Shown here: in pieces, positions 33,170 through 45,279 of the stretch
How the letters are laid out: every line of letters starts with the position of its first letter
Numbering within the stretch: the stretch's first letter is position 1
Source: Ascarosepion bandense
Lineage: Eukaryota > Mollusca > Cephalopoda > Sepiida > Sepiidae
DNA length: 64,000 bases
Assembly (NCBI GenBank): GCA_037127315.1
Contig: JBBBDQ010001453.1
Coordinates: 62,001 to 126,000 of the forward strand
Direction: 5' to 3'
Program-made: the position numbers and the translations under genes
Notes under the pieces: model-generated
Told to the model about the DNA's origin: nothing
Databases searched by the model: none
Seen by the model: only the letters and a program-made list of their open reading frames with translations

Positions 33170-34310
33170 AAAACATCTAACAGATCTAGGGAGCCCAATG
33201 ACACTGTCGGATAGAGCAAGTTTTCAGCTATAAATCACTATTTTTCTATATAGGCATCATTGTTTGCTATGCTTCAAAGGTAATGCCCCAATGTTATTTT
33301 CATAGAATCTCTAACAGATTGAGAGAGTACATGGACACTGTTAGATAGAACAAGTTTTTAGCTATAAACCTTTTTTTTTTTACTAGCCATCATTATTGGC
33401 AAGAATTCAAAAGTAATGCCCAAATGTTATTTTCATAAAATCTCCAACAGATTGAGAGAGTACATGGACACTGTTTGATAGGATAAATTTTCTTCTAAAA
33501 ACACTATTTTTTAAATTGCCATCATCATTGGTTATGCTTTAAAAGTAATTCTCCAGTGTTATTTTTATAGAAACTCCAACAGATCCAGAGAGCACATGGA
33601 CACTGTTGGATAGAGCAAGTTTTCAGCTACAAAACACAATTTTTTTTTACTAGCCATCATCATTGGCTATACTTCAAAAGTAATACCCAAATGTTATTTT
33701 CATAGAATTTCCAACAAATTGAGTGAGCACATGGACTCTGTTGTATAGAGCAAGTCTTTAGCTACAAAAAAACTATTTCTTTAACTAGCCATCATCATTG
33801 ACCATGCTTCAAAAGTAATTCCCTAATGTTATTTTCATAGAAACTCCTACAGATTGAGGGAGCACATGGACACTGTTGGATAGAGCAAGTTTTCAGTTAC
33901 AAAACACTATTTTTTTTAACTAGCTACCATCATCAGCTATGCTTCAAAAGCAAAGCTCCAATGTTATTTTCATTCAACAGATTAAGAGAGCACATGGACA
34001 CTGTTGGATAGAGCAAGTTTTCAGTTACAAAACACTATTTTTTTAACTAGCTACCATCATCAGCTATGCTTCAAAAGCAAAGCTCCAATGTTATTTTCAT
34101 TCAACAGATTAAGAGAGCACATGGACACTGTTGGATAGAGCAAGTTTTCAGCTACAAAACACTATTTTTTAACTAGCCATCATCATTGGTTATGCTTTAA
34201 AATTAATGCCCTAATGTTATTTTCATAGAATCTTCAACAGATATAGGGAGCACAATGTCACTGTTAGATAGAGCATTATTTCTTTTCTACATAGCACCAT
34301 CATTTTAGAA
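33170..34310. repeat. Tandem array, about 9 units of ~130 bp
   Basis: The unit includes AGAGCACATGGACACTGTTG, GATAGAGCAAGTTTTCAGCT, and CATCATTGGCTATGCTTCAA. Two adjacent units (33965-34100) are nearly identical and shorter, suggesting recent unequal exchange. Confidence 0.92.
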
Positions 34311-34381
34311 ACTCTTTATTTAGTGAATGAGACAGCTGTGCCAGATTGTTTGATACATTCCTTTTTGTACACATATATATT

Positions 34382-34645
34382 ATTGGGGAGCCGAGTTCGA
34401 ATTCCAGCTGAATTCATTGCATTCACTTATGCGCAAATACCCTTGGGAAAGGTATTCATCTGTCTATTCCTTCCAGTTATGGGTTAAATAACAGGACAGA
34501 TTAGGTTCTATAGTCTTGGTCAGCAATCAGTCTGAAAGCAATGGCAACTTAATGTGGGATAATCTTCTGCCTAGTCAGTCATGTCTCAAAAGAGACATGA
34601 TTGCCCAAGCGTGTATCACTTATGGCACTTAACTGATTGACTGAT
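34382..34645 (+). mobile_element. SINE-A, 5'-truncated
   Basis: Starts inside the tRNA-like part (GGGGAGCCGAGTTCGAATTC), keeps the middle and the hairpin, and ends TTAACTGATTGACTGA. About 12 bases of the body near 34530 are missing. Confidence 0.85.
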
Positions 34646-34649
34646 ATAT

Positions 34650-35189
34650 TATTGTATAATATTATTATCTGTTTAAACACTTGCTTTAGATGTTATTATT
34701 TTTCTTTCCACTATGGGTTAAATACAAAAGTAATATGATATTTAATTCTCTAATGTGCCATCTAGTCTATGTGAAAAAAAATATCTTTGAATTCAACATC
34801 CACAGGAAATAGACTTCGCAGTGTCAGTTTAATTATCTCTAGATATATCATTGCTGCTTTATCAATACATGTGGAAACTTCATGTCTCTAGTGGGTAATG
34901 GGAGTTGTAATGCACACGCAGTTGTAGCAGAATTAGTTGAGCTGGTAGTAAACCGATTGGTATATCTGAGACAGTATACATTGTTATTTATTATAAAAAT
35001 GAATTATAGGTTTCTAAAAATATCTGGTATTGATTACATGTTTATCTTAATTATTTGTCAGAAACTATAAAATCTGTACTGAACAGCTGTCGAACATTTG
35101 AATGGCTGTCTGCCATTAATCTGTGTGTATTGCAATTAATTCAGAAGAATCTCCTCCCAGATAAGGAGAGGATTTGAGATAACAGAAAC
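34650..35189. other. Unclassified intergenic sequence
   Basis: No feature recognised. Confidence 0.5.
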
Positions 35190-36405
35190 ATGTGTCTATA
35201 TTTCTGAGATGTGGTATGATAATTATTTACACTATTTACATTGTTCAGACTGTTGTTTCCATCTTTGTTGCCATATTCACCTTCAACATCTGTCAATATT
35301 TCTGAGATAAGGTATTGTAACTATTTACACTATTTACATTGTTTGGAATGTTGTCCTCTTCTTTGTTGCCATATTCACCTTCAACATCTGTCAATATTTC
35401 CGAGATGAGGTAATGTAATTATTTACACTATTTACATTGTTTGGACTGTTGTCCTCATCTTTGTTGCCATATTCACCTTCAACATCTGTCAATATTTCTG
35501 AGATGAGGTATTGTAATTATTTACACTATTTATATTGTTTGGACTGTTGTCCTTATCTTTGTTACCATATTCACCTTCAACATCTGTCAATATTTCTGAG
35601 ATAAGGTATTGTAACTATTTACACTATTTACATTGTTTGGACTGTTGTCCTCATCTTTGTTGCCATATTCACCTTGAACATTTGCCTATATTTCTGAGAT
35701 GAGGTATTGTAATTATTTACACTATTTACATTGTTTGGAATGTTGTCCTCTTCTTTGTTGCCATATTCACCTTCAACATCTGTCAATATTTCTGAGATGA
35801 GGTATTGTAATTATTTACACTATTTATATTGTTTGGACTGTTGTCCTTATCTTTGTTACCATATTCACCTTCAACATCTGTCAATATTTCTGAGATGAGG
35901 TATTGTAATTATTTACACTATTTACATTGTTTGGACTGTTGTCCTCATCTTTGTTGTCATATTCACCTTCAACATCTGTCAATATTTCTGAGATGAGGTA
36001 TTGTAATTATTTACACTATTTATATTGTTTGGACTGTTGTCCTTATCTTTGTTACCATATTCACCTTCAACATCTGTCAATATTTCTCAGATGAGGTATT
36101 GTAACTATTTACACTATTTATATTGTTTGTGCTGTTGTCAGACTATTGTCTTCATCATTTCAGCCATTGCTCATACACTAGCCTTTTACAGTTAATTGGA
36201 ATTTTGAACTGAACCCTTTATTTCGGTCACTGTGGTAGATTGTTCTCGTTCAATGTGTCATGCTGTTTCTAGTGAAGGAAACAAATTGTTCAGTTCAAAA
36301 TTCCAATCACCTGAAGAAGATCATAGCACATAACAGCTGAAACATTGTGAATATGGTGACAAAGATGAGGACTACAGTCTGAACAATGTAAATATTGCAA
36401 ATCAC
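35190..36405. mobile_element. SINE-C inverted pair with a ~98-bp internal tandem array
   Basis: The minus-oriented half consists of about nine near-identical ~98-bp units (TTTCTGAGATGAGGTATTGT; ATTTACACTATTTACATTGT; GCCATATTCACCTTCAACAT). A SINE-C body and then a plus-oriented SINE-C end (36295-36405) follow. The array amplifies the SINE-C 3' end. Confidence 0.8.
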
Positions 36406-36420
36406 AGAGATATGATTGAC

Positions 36421-36742
36421 CTAAAGAATGTTGAGAATATCATAGACAGGTCATGAGTGCCTTGAGTATATTTTAAGGATACTGGGAAGAAAAAGTACAC
36501 ATACGTAGGATCATAAAATGAGACACATAATGAGGAAAGAGGGCTTAGAGCATTTGGCACTCACAGGATATGCAGAAAGTAAAATAGGTAGAGGGAAACA
36601 GCAACCTCACGAGCTTAGACTAGGGGTGGGGATAGTAGGGAGACAGACATTACTTTAGGCTACAAATGAAAAAAATAGTTGTGAAGTGCCATCATTGCGT
36701 ACACCCTTAAGAGACATGGCATATACAAAAAGAAGAAGATTA
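36421..36742 (+). mobile_element. RTE-like LINE 3' fragment
   Basis: Decayed copy of the LINE C-terminal zone (ATGAGACACATAATGAGGAA; GAGGGAAACAGCAACC) with the terminal AAAGAAGAAGA tail. Confidence 0.65.
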
Positions 36743-36984
36743 AGAATATGCTATAAGCTAAAAGTTTTGGATAACCCTCTAAATTTAAAATTTTGGATAA
36801 CCCTCTAAATTTTAAAGAATTGCTGAAAAACTCATGGTTTCATGCTATTTTCAAAATTAATTTACTACTAGCTGACTTTAGGCCAAAGGAACTTTCATTT
36901 CTTGAATGGTTTTATCATATATTCAATAATAATTATAACAATAGCAAAATTAATTCATCACTGGATAAAATTTTCTTAAAATAT

Positions 36985-37150
36985 TTGCTTTTTTCACCTT
37001 ATCTATTTTGCTTTTTTGCCTTATTTATTTTTGCTTTTTTGCCTTCTCTATTTTTGTTCTTTTTGCCTTATCTTTTTATATTTTTGCCTTCTTTGCTTTT
37101 TTGCCTTATTTATTTTTGCTTTTTTGCCTTATCTATTTTGCTGTCTAATG
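36985..37150. repeat. T-rich tandem repeat
   Basis: Irregular repetition of TTTTTGCCTTATCTATTTTG every 17-34 bp. Confidence 0.85.
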
Positions 37151-37286
37151 ACAATCTTATAACTGGCAGATTTTAATTTTTAGGTACGTCTCGCTCCTTT
37201 TAAAAATGTTAAATTTTAGGTAACCCTGCTCTCTCTTAAAAATTGGATGCTATTCACTAATGGGTTAAATGATTTCATAATCCTAG

Positions 37287-37632
37287 CTTTTTTTCTTCTT
37301 TGTGTCATGTCCCTTCAGGACATAGGTAATCATGGCCCTTCCTCATCTCTCTATCCCTAGTAGCTCTTAACACACTTTCTCTTGTTACCCTTCTCAAACA
37401 CTATTCTGTCATCCATTTGGTCAAGCCTATTATGTTACAAGTTGCTTTCTCCTGTCTCTCTTTCCCTCTATCTGATTTGTGAGTATCAGATTCTCCAAGC
37501 CCTCCTTCCTCATTATATATCCCAGGAACTTCAGCTGTCTTTTTTTTTTAGTTTCCTTTTCATTTCCATCCTCTCCAAAACATCATTGTTGCTCACATGT
37601 TTGGCCCATGGTATCCACAGCATCCTAGCTTA
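37287..37632 (-). mobile_element. RTE-like LINE 3' fragment
   Basis: On the minus strand it matches the LINE from the ACATGTGAGCAACAATGATG region to the 3' end (GAAGGGACATGACACAAAGA). Frameshifted. Confidence 0.75.
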
Positions 37633-38269
37633 GTAAGAGTTAATTAAATCAAAGAAGGCATGAAACTTACTAATTATTAAATCCAGAGGGTAACTCCAGA
37701 TCTTTAACTTATAGTGTAGGTTTCTATCAAAAACCAATTTGTCTTATTTTGGGGATAGTGGGCATTAATGGGTTAAAAAAATACTCAAATAAAAATTGAT
37801 GAAAAATGAGAATACTTTTGATACATGCTAATAAAAAAACTTGTTGAAAATGGAAGCTATTATTTGTTTATTTAAAAAAAATCTTTCTCTATCAGCAGCC
37901 ATTTTTGACTGGTTATCTTGCTGTGTAGACATTAGTCTTGCTTTGAGATAAACAGATATTCACATGACACTGAGCAATTCCACTGTTTAATAGGTTTTTA
38001 AATTACTTTGCATCTTGAGAATCCTCCAAAAAAAAAAAACAGAAAAGAAAAAATTTGTTTTAGAAATGAAAATTTAGCGTAGATATTGGCAATTCTCTTC
38101 AAGGTTACTGACCAGAGATTTCAATTACATCAGTAAACATGTTCTGTTTTTTTTAAATTTCAAAATTATGTGAGTGGCCTAGTAGTTAAGACATTGGTGA
38201 ATGATAATAGAGTTTTAACATTAATCCAAAGAAGAATCTGCAATTTAGTATCTGGCATCTCAGTTTTAG

Positions 38270-38640
38270 TCACTTTCTCTCTGCCTTAACATATTTTTCT
38301 ATGTCTTTTCTATAAATACTTTCATGGCTATTGTTCTGATAAACTTTTCAGTATGATGCTTAGACTTTATGAATTTAAGTGCAGTACTAGATTGGCAGTA
38401 AGGTCTCATCAATTTGTTGTTAAATTGACCAGATATAACCATTAGTTCTATGCTACCAGTTTTTTCTATCACACTTTTCACTTGTGAAACTCTCTTCCAG
38501 CTCCATGCTTTCCAGTCAACATTGATCTTCAAAAATTTAAATTCAACGTCAAGTGTTATTTACTGCTTTCTTGATTACTCTACAACTATACTTCCTCCAT
38601 AATAACATTTCTCTTTTTTATTCTTTTACTCTCACCTTGT
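38270..38640 (+). pseudogene. Jockey-like LINE C-terminal fragment
   Basis: Reads KYFHGYCSDKLF, then RLAVRSHQFVVKL, then a decayed NSLPAPCF and LQKFKFNVK: the same domain as 3395-4245 but more diverged. Confidence 0.7.
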
Positions 38641-38677
38641 GTCTTTCAAAATTTTTATCATGTTGGAATGAAAATAT

Positions 38678-39305
38678 GGTAAATTTTCGTTTTAGGTCCC
38701 GAAGGCTTTCCCCCTTCAAATTTATCCAAAATATCATTATCTCTGTGCAAATGTATATGCTGAACTCAAATCAACAATTAGTTATTGAAGAAACCTACCT
38801 TTTTTGATCTGAAAGTCCATAAAAAAATCGAACTACATCTCACACTTTTTGTCTCCTGTAACTCTCACGAATTCATGTAATTAACTGCAGAATGATTTTC
38901 TGCGTAGGCAACAAATTTCGGCTGATTTACTTCCTTTACTGAAACTTCTGGCTATTTACTTCCTGTAATGAAAGTGATATGTGTAGAAATACAATCGCGT
39001 ATTAAATCCATTACAGGAAGTAAGTAGCCGGAAGTTTCACTAAAGGAAGAAAATCGACTGAAAATAGACCGAAATTTGTTGTCCTACGCAGAAAGTCATT
39101 CAGCAGTTAATTACATGACTGCATTAAAGTTATAAGAGACAAAATGGAGTTCAATTTTTTTTTATGGACGTTCATATCAAAAAGGTAGGTTTCTTCAATA
39201 ACTAATTGTTGATTTGAGTTCAGCATATACATTTGCACAGAAATAATGCTATTTTGAATAAATTTGGATGGGGAAAGCCTTCGGGACCTAAAACAAAAAT
39301 TTACC
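38678..39305. mobile_element. 628-bp palindromic (fold-back) element, hAT-like
   Basis: Almost the whole element is two ~300-bp arms in inverted orientation around a ~45-bp centre near 38985. The outer ends are GGTAAATTTTCGTTTTAGG and its near complement. Flanking 8-mers GAAAATAT and AAAAATAT differ at one base, fitting an 8-bp target duplication and so a hAT-type insertion. No transposase is encoded; matching open frames on the two strands simply mirror the arms. Confidence 0.8.
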
Positions 39306-39489
39306 AAAAATATTAATTAGAAATTAAGATGTGTAAATTAAGTGAACCCTTACATTTAATATTTTGTAACACCTCCTTTTGAGGTCACAATGTTCTTGTG
39401 TCTTTCTGCATAAATTTAATAAGTTTCTGGCAGTAGTGTAAATTTTTTACTATTCTTCTTGGCAAAATTTCCATAATTGCTTAATATTT

Positions 39490-39815
39490 TTTTTATTTTT
39501 AATCATTTCACCCCAAGCAAGGAGAGACCACCACTAGTGCACAGGGTGTTACAGTGAGAGAAAAGACTGGGTACAAAATGGGGGTATTGAAGAAAGAATA
39601 AAAGATTAATGCAATGCAAGAAGATAGATGGCAATTGACATTACATTTAAGTTTTTTGAGATTATAGCGATCTGAAAAGCAAGTAAACGGACGGGTGTTC
39701 CACAAGCAGGAAGCATGAGAAAAGAAACTGTTGAAGTAGAAGTAGCAGTTGAAAAAGTGAAGCCAAGGAGGTGCAGAGTATTTGACTATATTTTTGAAAT
39801 GTGGTAGTATTTACA
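39490..39815 (-). mobile_element. Jockey-like LINE 3' end inside Tc1
   Basis: The minus-strand frame reads LWNTRPFTCFSDRYNLKKLK and continues to the tail CTTGCTTGGGGTGAAATGAT followed by A-rich sequence. This links the coding domain directly to the tail shared with SINE-B. Confidence 0.75.
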
Positions 39816-40440
39816 GTATTTACATTGTTCGGACGATTGTTCTCATCTTTGTTGCCATTTGTATGATGTTTAATAATAGATCATTCTATTTGTCTATATT
39901 TCTGAGATGAGGTAGTATTTACAGTATTTACATTATTCTGATAAGTGTTCTCATCTTCGTTGCCATTTGTACGATGTTTAATAATAAATCATTCTATTTG
40001 TCTATATTTCTGAGATGAGGTAGTATTTACAATATTTATATTATTCAGACTATTGTTCTCATCTTTGTTGCCATTTGTTTGACGTTTCAGCCATTGTACG
40101 CCCTGGCCTTCTTCAGGTGCTAGGAATTTTGAACCGAACCCTTTATTACAATCACTGGGGTATATCATTCTCATTCTTAGTTCCTGTGAATTGACCCAAA
40201 GAGTTGTGAGTTCAATACCAGGCTACAGCAATGGTGAACAAGTAACTTGCAGGGTTAGAGGGAGATAACTCATGACTTCCAATCGAGACATTACTACTAC
40301 ACAAGGAATGAGAATGATATACCCCAGTGATTGTAATAAATGGTTCATTTCAAAATTCCCAGCACCTGAAGAAGGCCAGAGCGTACAACAGCCGAAATGT
40401 CGTACAAATGGCAACAAAGATGAGAACAAGGTGCTGCATG
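39815..40440. mobile_element. SINE-C inverted pair inside Tc1
   Basis: 39800-40180 holds a minus-oriented body with ~90-bp internal repeats. 40185-40435 holds a plus-oriented copy with the end of the tRNA-like head (GAGTTCAATACCAGGCTAC) and the body CACCTGAAGAAGGCCAGAGC ... CAGCCGAAATGTC. Confidence 0.75.
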
Positions 40441-40599
40441 TTGCACCCCAGGATATTTTCATTAGCCATGTTGATGGCTGGCAGGAAAGTTTCCCTGTAT
40501 TTCCAGGGTTTCTTGCATGTACTGCTTTCTTTAGCTTGAACCACAGATTTTTAATTGGGTTTCGATCAGAACTCTGGCTAGATTATTCCAAGACTTTCT

Positions 40600-40735
40600 A
40601 GGGATTAAATAAAAATGTGAAATAAAATAAAAATACAAAATAAAATAAAAATACAAAATAAAATAAAAACTACGAAATAAAATAAAAATACAAAATAAAA
40701 TAAAAGTACGAAATAAAACAAACATAAAAATCTCC
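40600..40735. repeat. A-rich tandem repeat
   Basis: Repeats of AAAATACAAAATAAAATA. Confidence 0.9.
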
Positions 40736-41094
40736 CAGGAGTACTCTGACAGGAAAGTCATAAAAAAAGAGAGGCCTCCTGGTGCCAAAAATAAACTCGA
40801 TCTCTTTCTATGTTGGACTTTGGATGGTAAAGACGTGCCAAACTGTTCGGGAAGGAATTTCCCCAACAAGGTGTCGTTGGAACCAAAAATAAAATCAGTG
40901 TCCAAACTGTCCCTCTAGTGTCTCTGTATCTTTCCTTTTCTCTTTGCCTATTTATTTCAGCGGTGAAAGCCATTCAACAAGTTTTGGATGTTTAGGTGAA
41001 AGAATCAACCCAGCAGTAATAGCCATAACATTCCATAACTTGAAATTTATTTTTACAATCCATTCTCTTCTGGATTTGCTTTGCTGTTTTAGAT

Positions 41095-41438
41095 CAGGCG
41101 TTGGCAACCTATGGCACACGCAGCATGCAAAGCAATTTCCAATGGCATGCAAATTGTGTAAAACTCAAAGTAACAATGTATGTTATTGATGTTGAGCAAT
41201 TGGCTAAGACTATACAAGGGCAAGTCTCCCATTAATAATAAAAACTTAAAAAAACTTTTAAATACATTTTATTTCTATTAATGTGGTTTAGATATTATTG
41301 TATATGTTACTATATAAGATATATTGCAGATTAGGTATATTGACCTTGACTCATATAAAAATACATATGTTGTTAGCACACTGAATGATTCTAAAACCCT
41401 AAGTTGGCACATAGTTAGCAGAAGATTGCCAAATCCTG
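41095..41438. mobile_element. hAT-type MITE, 344 bp
   Basis: The ends are CAGGCGTTGGCAACCTATGG and a complementary right end (...AGATTGCCAAATCCTG). Flanking 8-mers TTTTAGAT and CTTTAGAT agree at 7 of 8 bases, as expected for hAT insertions. No open frame. Confidence 0.82.
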
Positions 41439-41939
41439 CTTTAGATCATTGTCCATTAGAAGATTCAACCGCAACACAAATTTTGAACCAAGGGTAAAAC
41501 ATTTTCTTTAAAAATTGCTTGGTATGATTCAAAACCCGATTTGTTTGAGCATTTTGTCACAACAGAATTTGCCTGGGCTTGACATGTTTTTGTTTTTCAA
41601 ATTTAGTCCTTAACTGCACCCTTTTACATACACAATAAATTATATTATTTGACAACCATATTCACAGCTTACCGAAAAAATGAACTAATGTCATTTTGAT
41701 TTTTACATGTGCACAAAAAATTATTTGCTCTGGTAACCATGTAAAAGAAAAATAATACAGAGTGTAAATATAAGGGTTCACTTAATTTGCACATCTTAAT
41801 TTTTTAAATTCTTTATTAATATTTTTATTCCAGCTTGATAAAAAAATTTAAAAGTGATTGTAATTTGTCTGATATATGTTAATTAAGATTTGTTGATTAT
41901 CCAGAAAAAAAGAGACAATTTAAAAAAACATTATCTTAG

Positions 41940-41975
41940 TGGGTTCACTTTTGCACAGCTTTATATATATATATA
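41940..41975 (-). mobile_element. Tc1-like terminal repeat remnant
   Basis: On the minus strand CTGTGCAAAAGTGAACCCAC resembles Tc1-family termini but differs from the 39322/41801 repeats. Only one end is seen. Confidence 0.4.
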
Positions 41976-41984
41976 TATATATAT

Positions 41985-43250
41985 ACTTTTTGGACTGTTG
42001 TCTTCATCTTTGTTTTCATATTCATGACTTTTCAGCTGTTGTATGCTCTGGCCATCTTCAGGTGATATACATTGAAATTTCGAACCAAACCTTTTATTTA
42101 GTCCACTAGGGTAGATTGTTCTACATCCATATGCCATGCTTTCTCTGGATGTCTTAGTTTCAGAATTGAATTTTTCTTTATGTACACCAGCATATTTTGG
42201 GCATTAACAGCAAAATTACATTTTATCTCAAAGGTTTTCAAGGACACATGACCGAGTGGATAAAAGTATTAGTTAGATCCAGTGACTTAACCCAAACAAT
42301 TGTGAGTTCAATGCCTGGCTACAGCAGGAGTGAACAAAAACTTAGAGAGTTGTGTTAAAGGGAGATAACTAAGATATCCAGAAGTGTCATGACTCATGGA
42401 ACTAGAACAATCTACCCCATTGATCAAAATAAAGAGTTCAGTTGGAATTCCAATGAATATCATCTGAAGAAGAGTTGAGTTACTCAAGAGAATTAACTGA
42501 AACTGGGATGTCCAGAAAAGGCATGTCATGCGGAACTCGAACAATCTCCCCCAATGCACTAAATAATGGGTTCAGTTCAAAATTCCAATGTATATCACCT
42601 GAAGAAAAGCTGAGTTACTAAAGGGAATTAACTGAAACTGAGAAATCCTAAAAAGGCATGGCACATGGAACTAGAACAATCTACCCCAGTGAACTAAATA
42701 AAGGGTTCAGTTCAAAATTTCAATGTATATCACCTGACATACAGTTGAGTTACTCAAGGGAATTAACTGAAATTGAGATATCCTAAAAAGAACTAGAACA
42801 ATCTACCTCTGTGGACTAAATAAAGGGTTCAGTTTGAAATTCCAACGTATATCATCGAAAGAAGAGTTGAGTTACGAAAGGGAATTAACTGAAACTGAGA
42901 TATCCTAAAAAGGCATGACATGTGGAACAAGAACAATCTACTCCAGTGGACTAAATAAAAGATTCAGTTCCAAATTCCAACAGATATCACCTGAAGAAGA
43001 GTCGAGTTACTAAAGGGAGATAACTGAAACAGAGATATCCTAAAAAGGCATGGCATGTGGAACTAGAACAATCTACCCCAGTGGACTAAATAAAGGGTTC
43101 AGTTTGAAATTCTAATGTATATCATCTGAAGAAGACTGTGATGTCCAAGGACCAAAATGTCAAGAATAAATTAATAAAGATGAAGACAACAGTCTGAACA
43201 ATGTAAATAATATAAATAATTACAATACCTCATCTGAGATGCATAGACAT
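41985..43250. mobile_element. SINE-C inverted pair with ~134-bp internal tandem array
   Basis: A minus-oriented body (41990-42220) faces a plus-oriented copy starting with a tRNA-like head (ATGACCGAGTGGATAAAAGT; GTGAGTTCAATGCCTGG). In the plus copy a ~134-bp segment (ACTGAGATATCCTAAAAAGG; AACTAGAACAATCTACCCCA; AAAGGGTTCAGTT) is repeated about six times before the usual 3' end. Confidence 0.82.
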
Positions 43251-43654
43251 AGATTTTATCTTTTGATTTGACTTGGAACTGAAAGGCAAAGACAACATAT
43301 GTCTGTCTCGCTTGAGATGCTGAGGGTGAAGGTGGAAGAAGTAGGATTGTGCAGTTGAATGCAATGTTGCACTCAAGAATCAGGTAAATAATAAAAAGGT
43401 GAACAGATCTTACTAATTGGAAAACTCTGAAGACAAGATCCAGACAGATTTTTACTTTTGCTTCCTCGTTCATTCTGGTCTCTATCTACTGACCCTTAGG
43501 AACAACTGATTAAAACAACTGAGATGAGATTTTGATATTTGAGATTTGAATTTATTTTGTTTGATTCTTCAATATTTTATTGGTTGCGATCCAAATTAGC
43601 TGTTACGTAGCTGGTGGCACCACAGAATATCTGTCTTGTTATACTTTCTATCAC

Positions 43655-44220
43655 AGATACACACACACACGCACATGCAGAATCAGTCTCTTTCTCTCTA
43701 CCTCACTATCATATACACATGCACATATACACACAATCACTCTTTCTCACATGCATATGTTCTGTCTCCTTCTCTATCTCCCTTACACACCCCCTTTCTC
43801 ACTTACAACTATGAGCACAGGTGCACGCACACACAAACACACACATTCTCTCCTTCATGAACACATTTTCTCACTGTATTTCACTCCCTTACTCAGACAC
43901 ACACTCATTTACACAGACTTTCACCCTTTCTCTTTTGCACACACACACACACACGCACACACACACACACACACACAGAGAGTTTCTTACAGGCATACAG
44001 GCAACCAATCTCTTTCTCATATACTCATATATACACATACTCACGGTATTCTCACTCACTTACTTATTTCTATCTTTTCATACATATGCATACACAGTTT
44101 CTTTCTCCTCTTCCTGTTTACAGACAAACAAAAAATAATAGATTGAAATATATATATATAATTTAAGATTGATTTTATATATATATATGTGTGTGTGTGT
44201 GTGTATGTGTGTGTTTGCAT
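43655..44220. repeat. CA-rich low-complexity tract
   Basis: ACACAC-rich sequence with CTCTTTC and CATATAC interruptions, then TA and GT tracts. It is open in three frames purely from composition. Confidence 0.9.
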
Positions 44221-44422
44221 ATAGTTATATTTTTATGATAACTTTTTATAATAAAAACATACTTTACTACAACACAACAGTCATTGTGTTTCAGTACTAT
44301 CTTATTAGCACCTCGTCATATATAATCCTCTACTAATTATCTAACACTCTTAATAAAGTAAATCTCTACAAACAGTGGACTGTCAACCCATTTGTTTGTA
44401 CTACTTCTTACACACACACACA

Positions 44423-44458
<36 letters not shown>

Positions 44459-44734
44459 ATAAAAAGAGAAACCGCATGTGTTTTTTAGGAAATATATAAA
44501 ATATATTTGTGTCTAATGTAGAGTTTCTATATTTTCTAAAAACACTTGCAGCTTCTCTTTTTAAATAAAACACATATACTTTTCTCTTCTTTACATCTCT
44601 ATTATATATATATATATATATAATAAATTGGAATGTTTACCAGCTACACAATCTGGATTTTTAACCTTTAGTATGAATTATATTTTAGTAATTACTACCT
44701 GAATATTTCTGTTCATATCTGTCTATTTCTGCTT
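44221..44734. other. Microsatellite-bearing spacer
   Basis: CA (44412-44424) and TA (44427-44455, 44606-44622) tracts in AT-rich sequence. Nothing else recognised. Confidence 0.6.
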
Positions 44735-44804
44735 GTTTATATCTATCTATCTATTTATCTCAATCTGTTCATATCTATCTATCTATTTCAATCTATCTAT
44801 TTCA

Positions 44805-44840
<36 letters not shown>

Positions 44841-44860
44841 CAATCTGTTCATATCTATCA
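44735..44860. repeat. (CTAT)n with CAATCTGTTCAT interruptions, left part
   Basis: The same microsatellite resumes at 45645-45690, so the Helitron at 44862 inserted into it. Confidence 0.9.
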
Positions 44861-44861
44861 A

Positions 44862-45236
44862 CTAGCAGTATAGCCCAGCATTGCTTGGGTGTAATGAAAG
44901 CTTTAAAACTAATCCATGGTCCTGGAGCTCAGACTCTTTGGACGTTGGCATGAACACTAAAAAGCAATAGTTGTTTCCAGTTAAAGTGAAACTGTAGACT
45001 GAAAGAAAAATCAATGGATGTAAGTCAAATTTTGATTTTCTGGTATCGATATCAAATAAGTTTTTTTCGTCGTAAACTGAATTTTGAAGGCTAAATAAGT
45101 CTTCTGAGTAAATGGCTGAGACTAAGAACTACAATTACACTTACTTAGAGCCAAACCTGAAGCAAAAACTAAAATAAAAGTCTGAAAAAATACAGACATA
45201 GAGGCAGATAAACAGACACACACAAAAACATCTTGC

Positions 45237-45279
<43 letters not shown>

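Larger units (their letters stand above)
39322..41801 (-). pseudogene. Tc1/mariner-like element with nested insertions
   Basis: The terminal inverted repeats AATTAAGATGTGTAAATTAA (39322) and its near-perfect complement (ends 41801) bound the element. On the minus strand the transposase C-terminus is visible: QSSDRNPIKNLWFKLKKAVH around 40590-40530 and SKGGVTKY near 39380. In the family the motif is SPDLNPIENLW with a catalytic Glu; here that Glu is Lys. The N-terminal and middle parts are too decayed to place. A LINE tail (39490-39815), a SINE-C pair (39815-40440) and a hAT MITE (41095-41438) are inserted inside. Confidence 0.75.

Noticed and set aside
38553..39307. Matching protein-like frames on opposite strands (VNFRFRSRRLSP type)
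   Set aside because: They mirror each other because the DNA is a palindrome; no domain, and hAT-like boundaries explain it.
43580..44146. 188-codon open frame rich in His and Thr
   Set aside because: Compositional product of CA-rich low-complexity DNA, with overlapping frames of the same kind.
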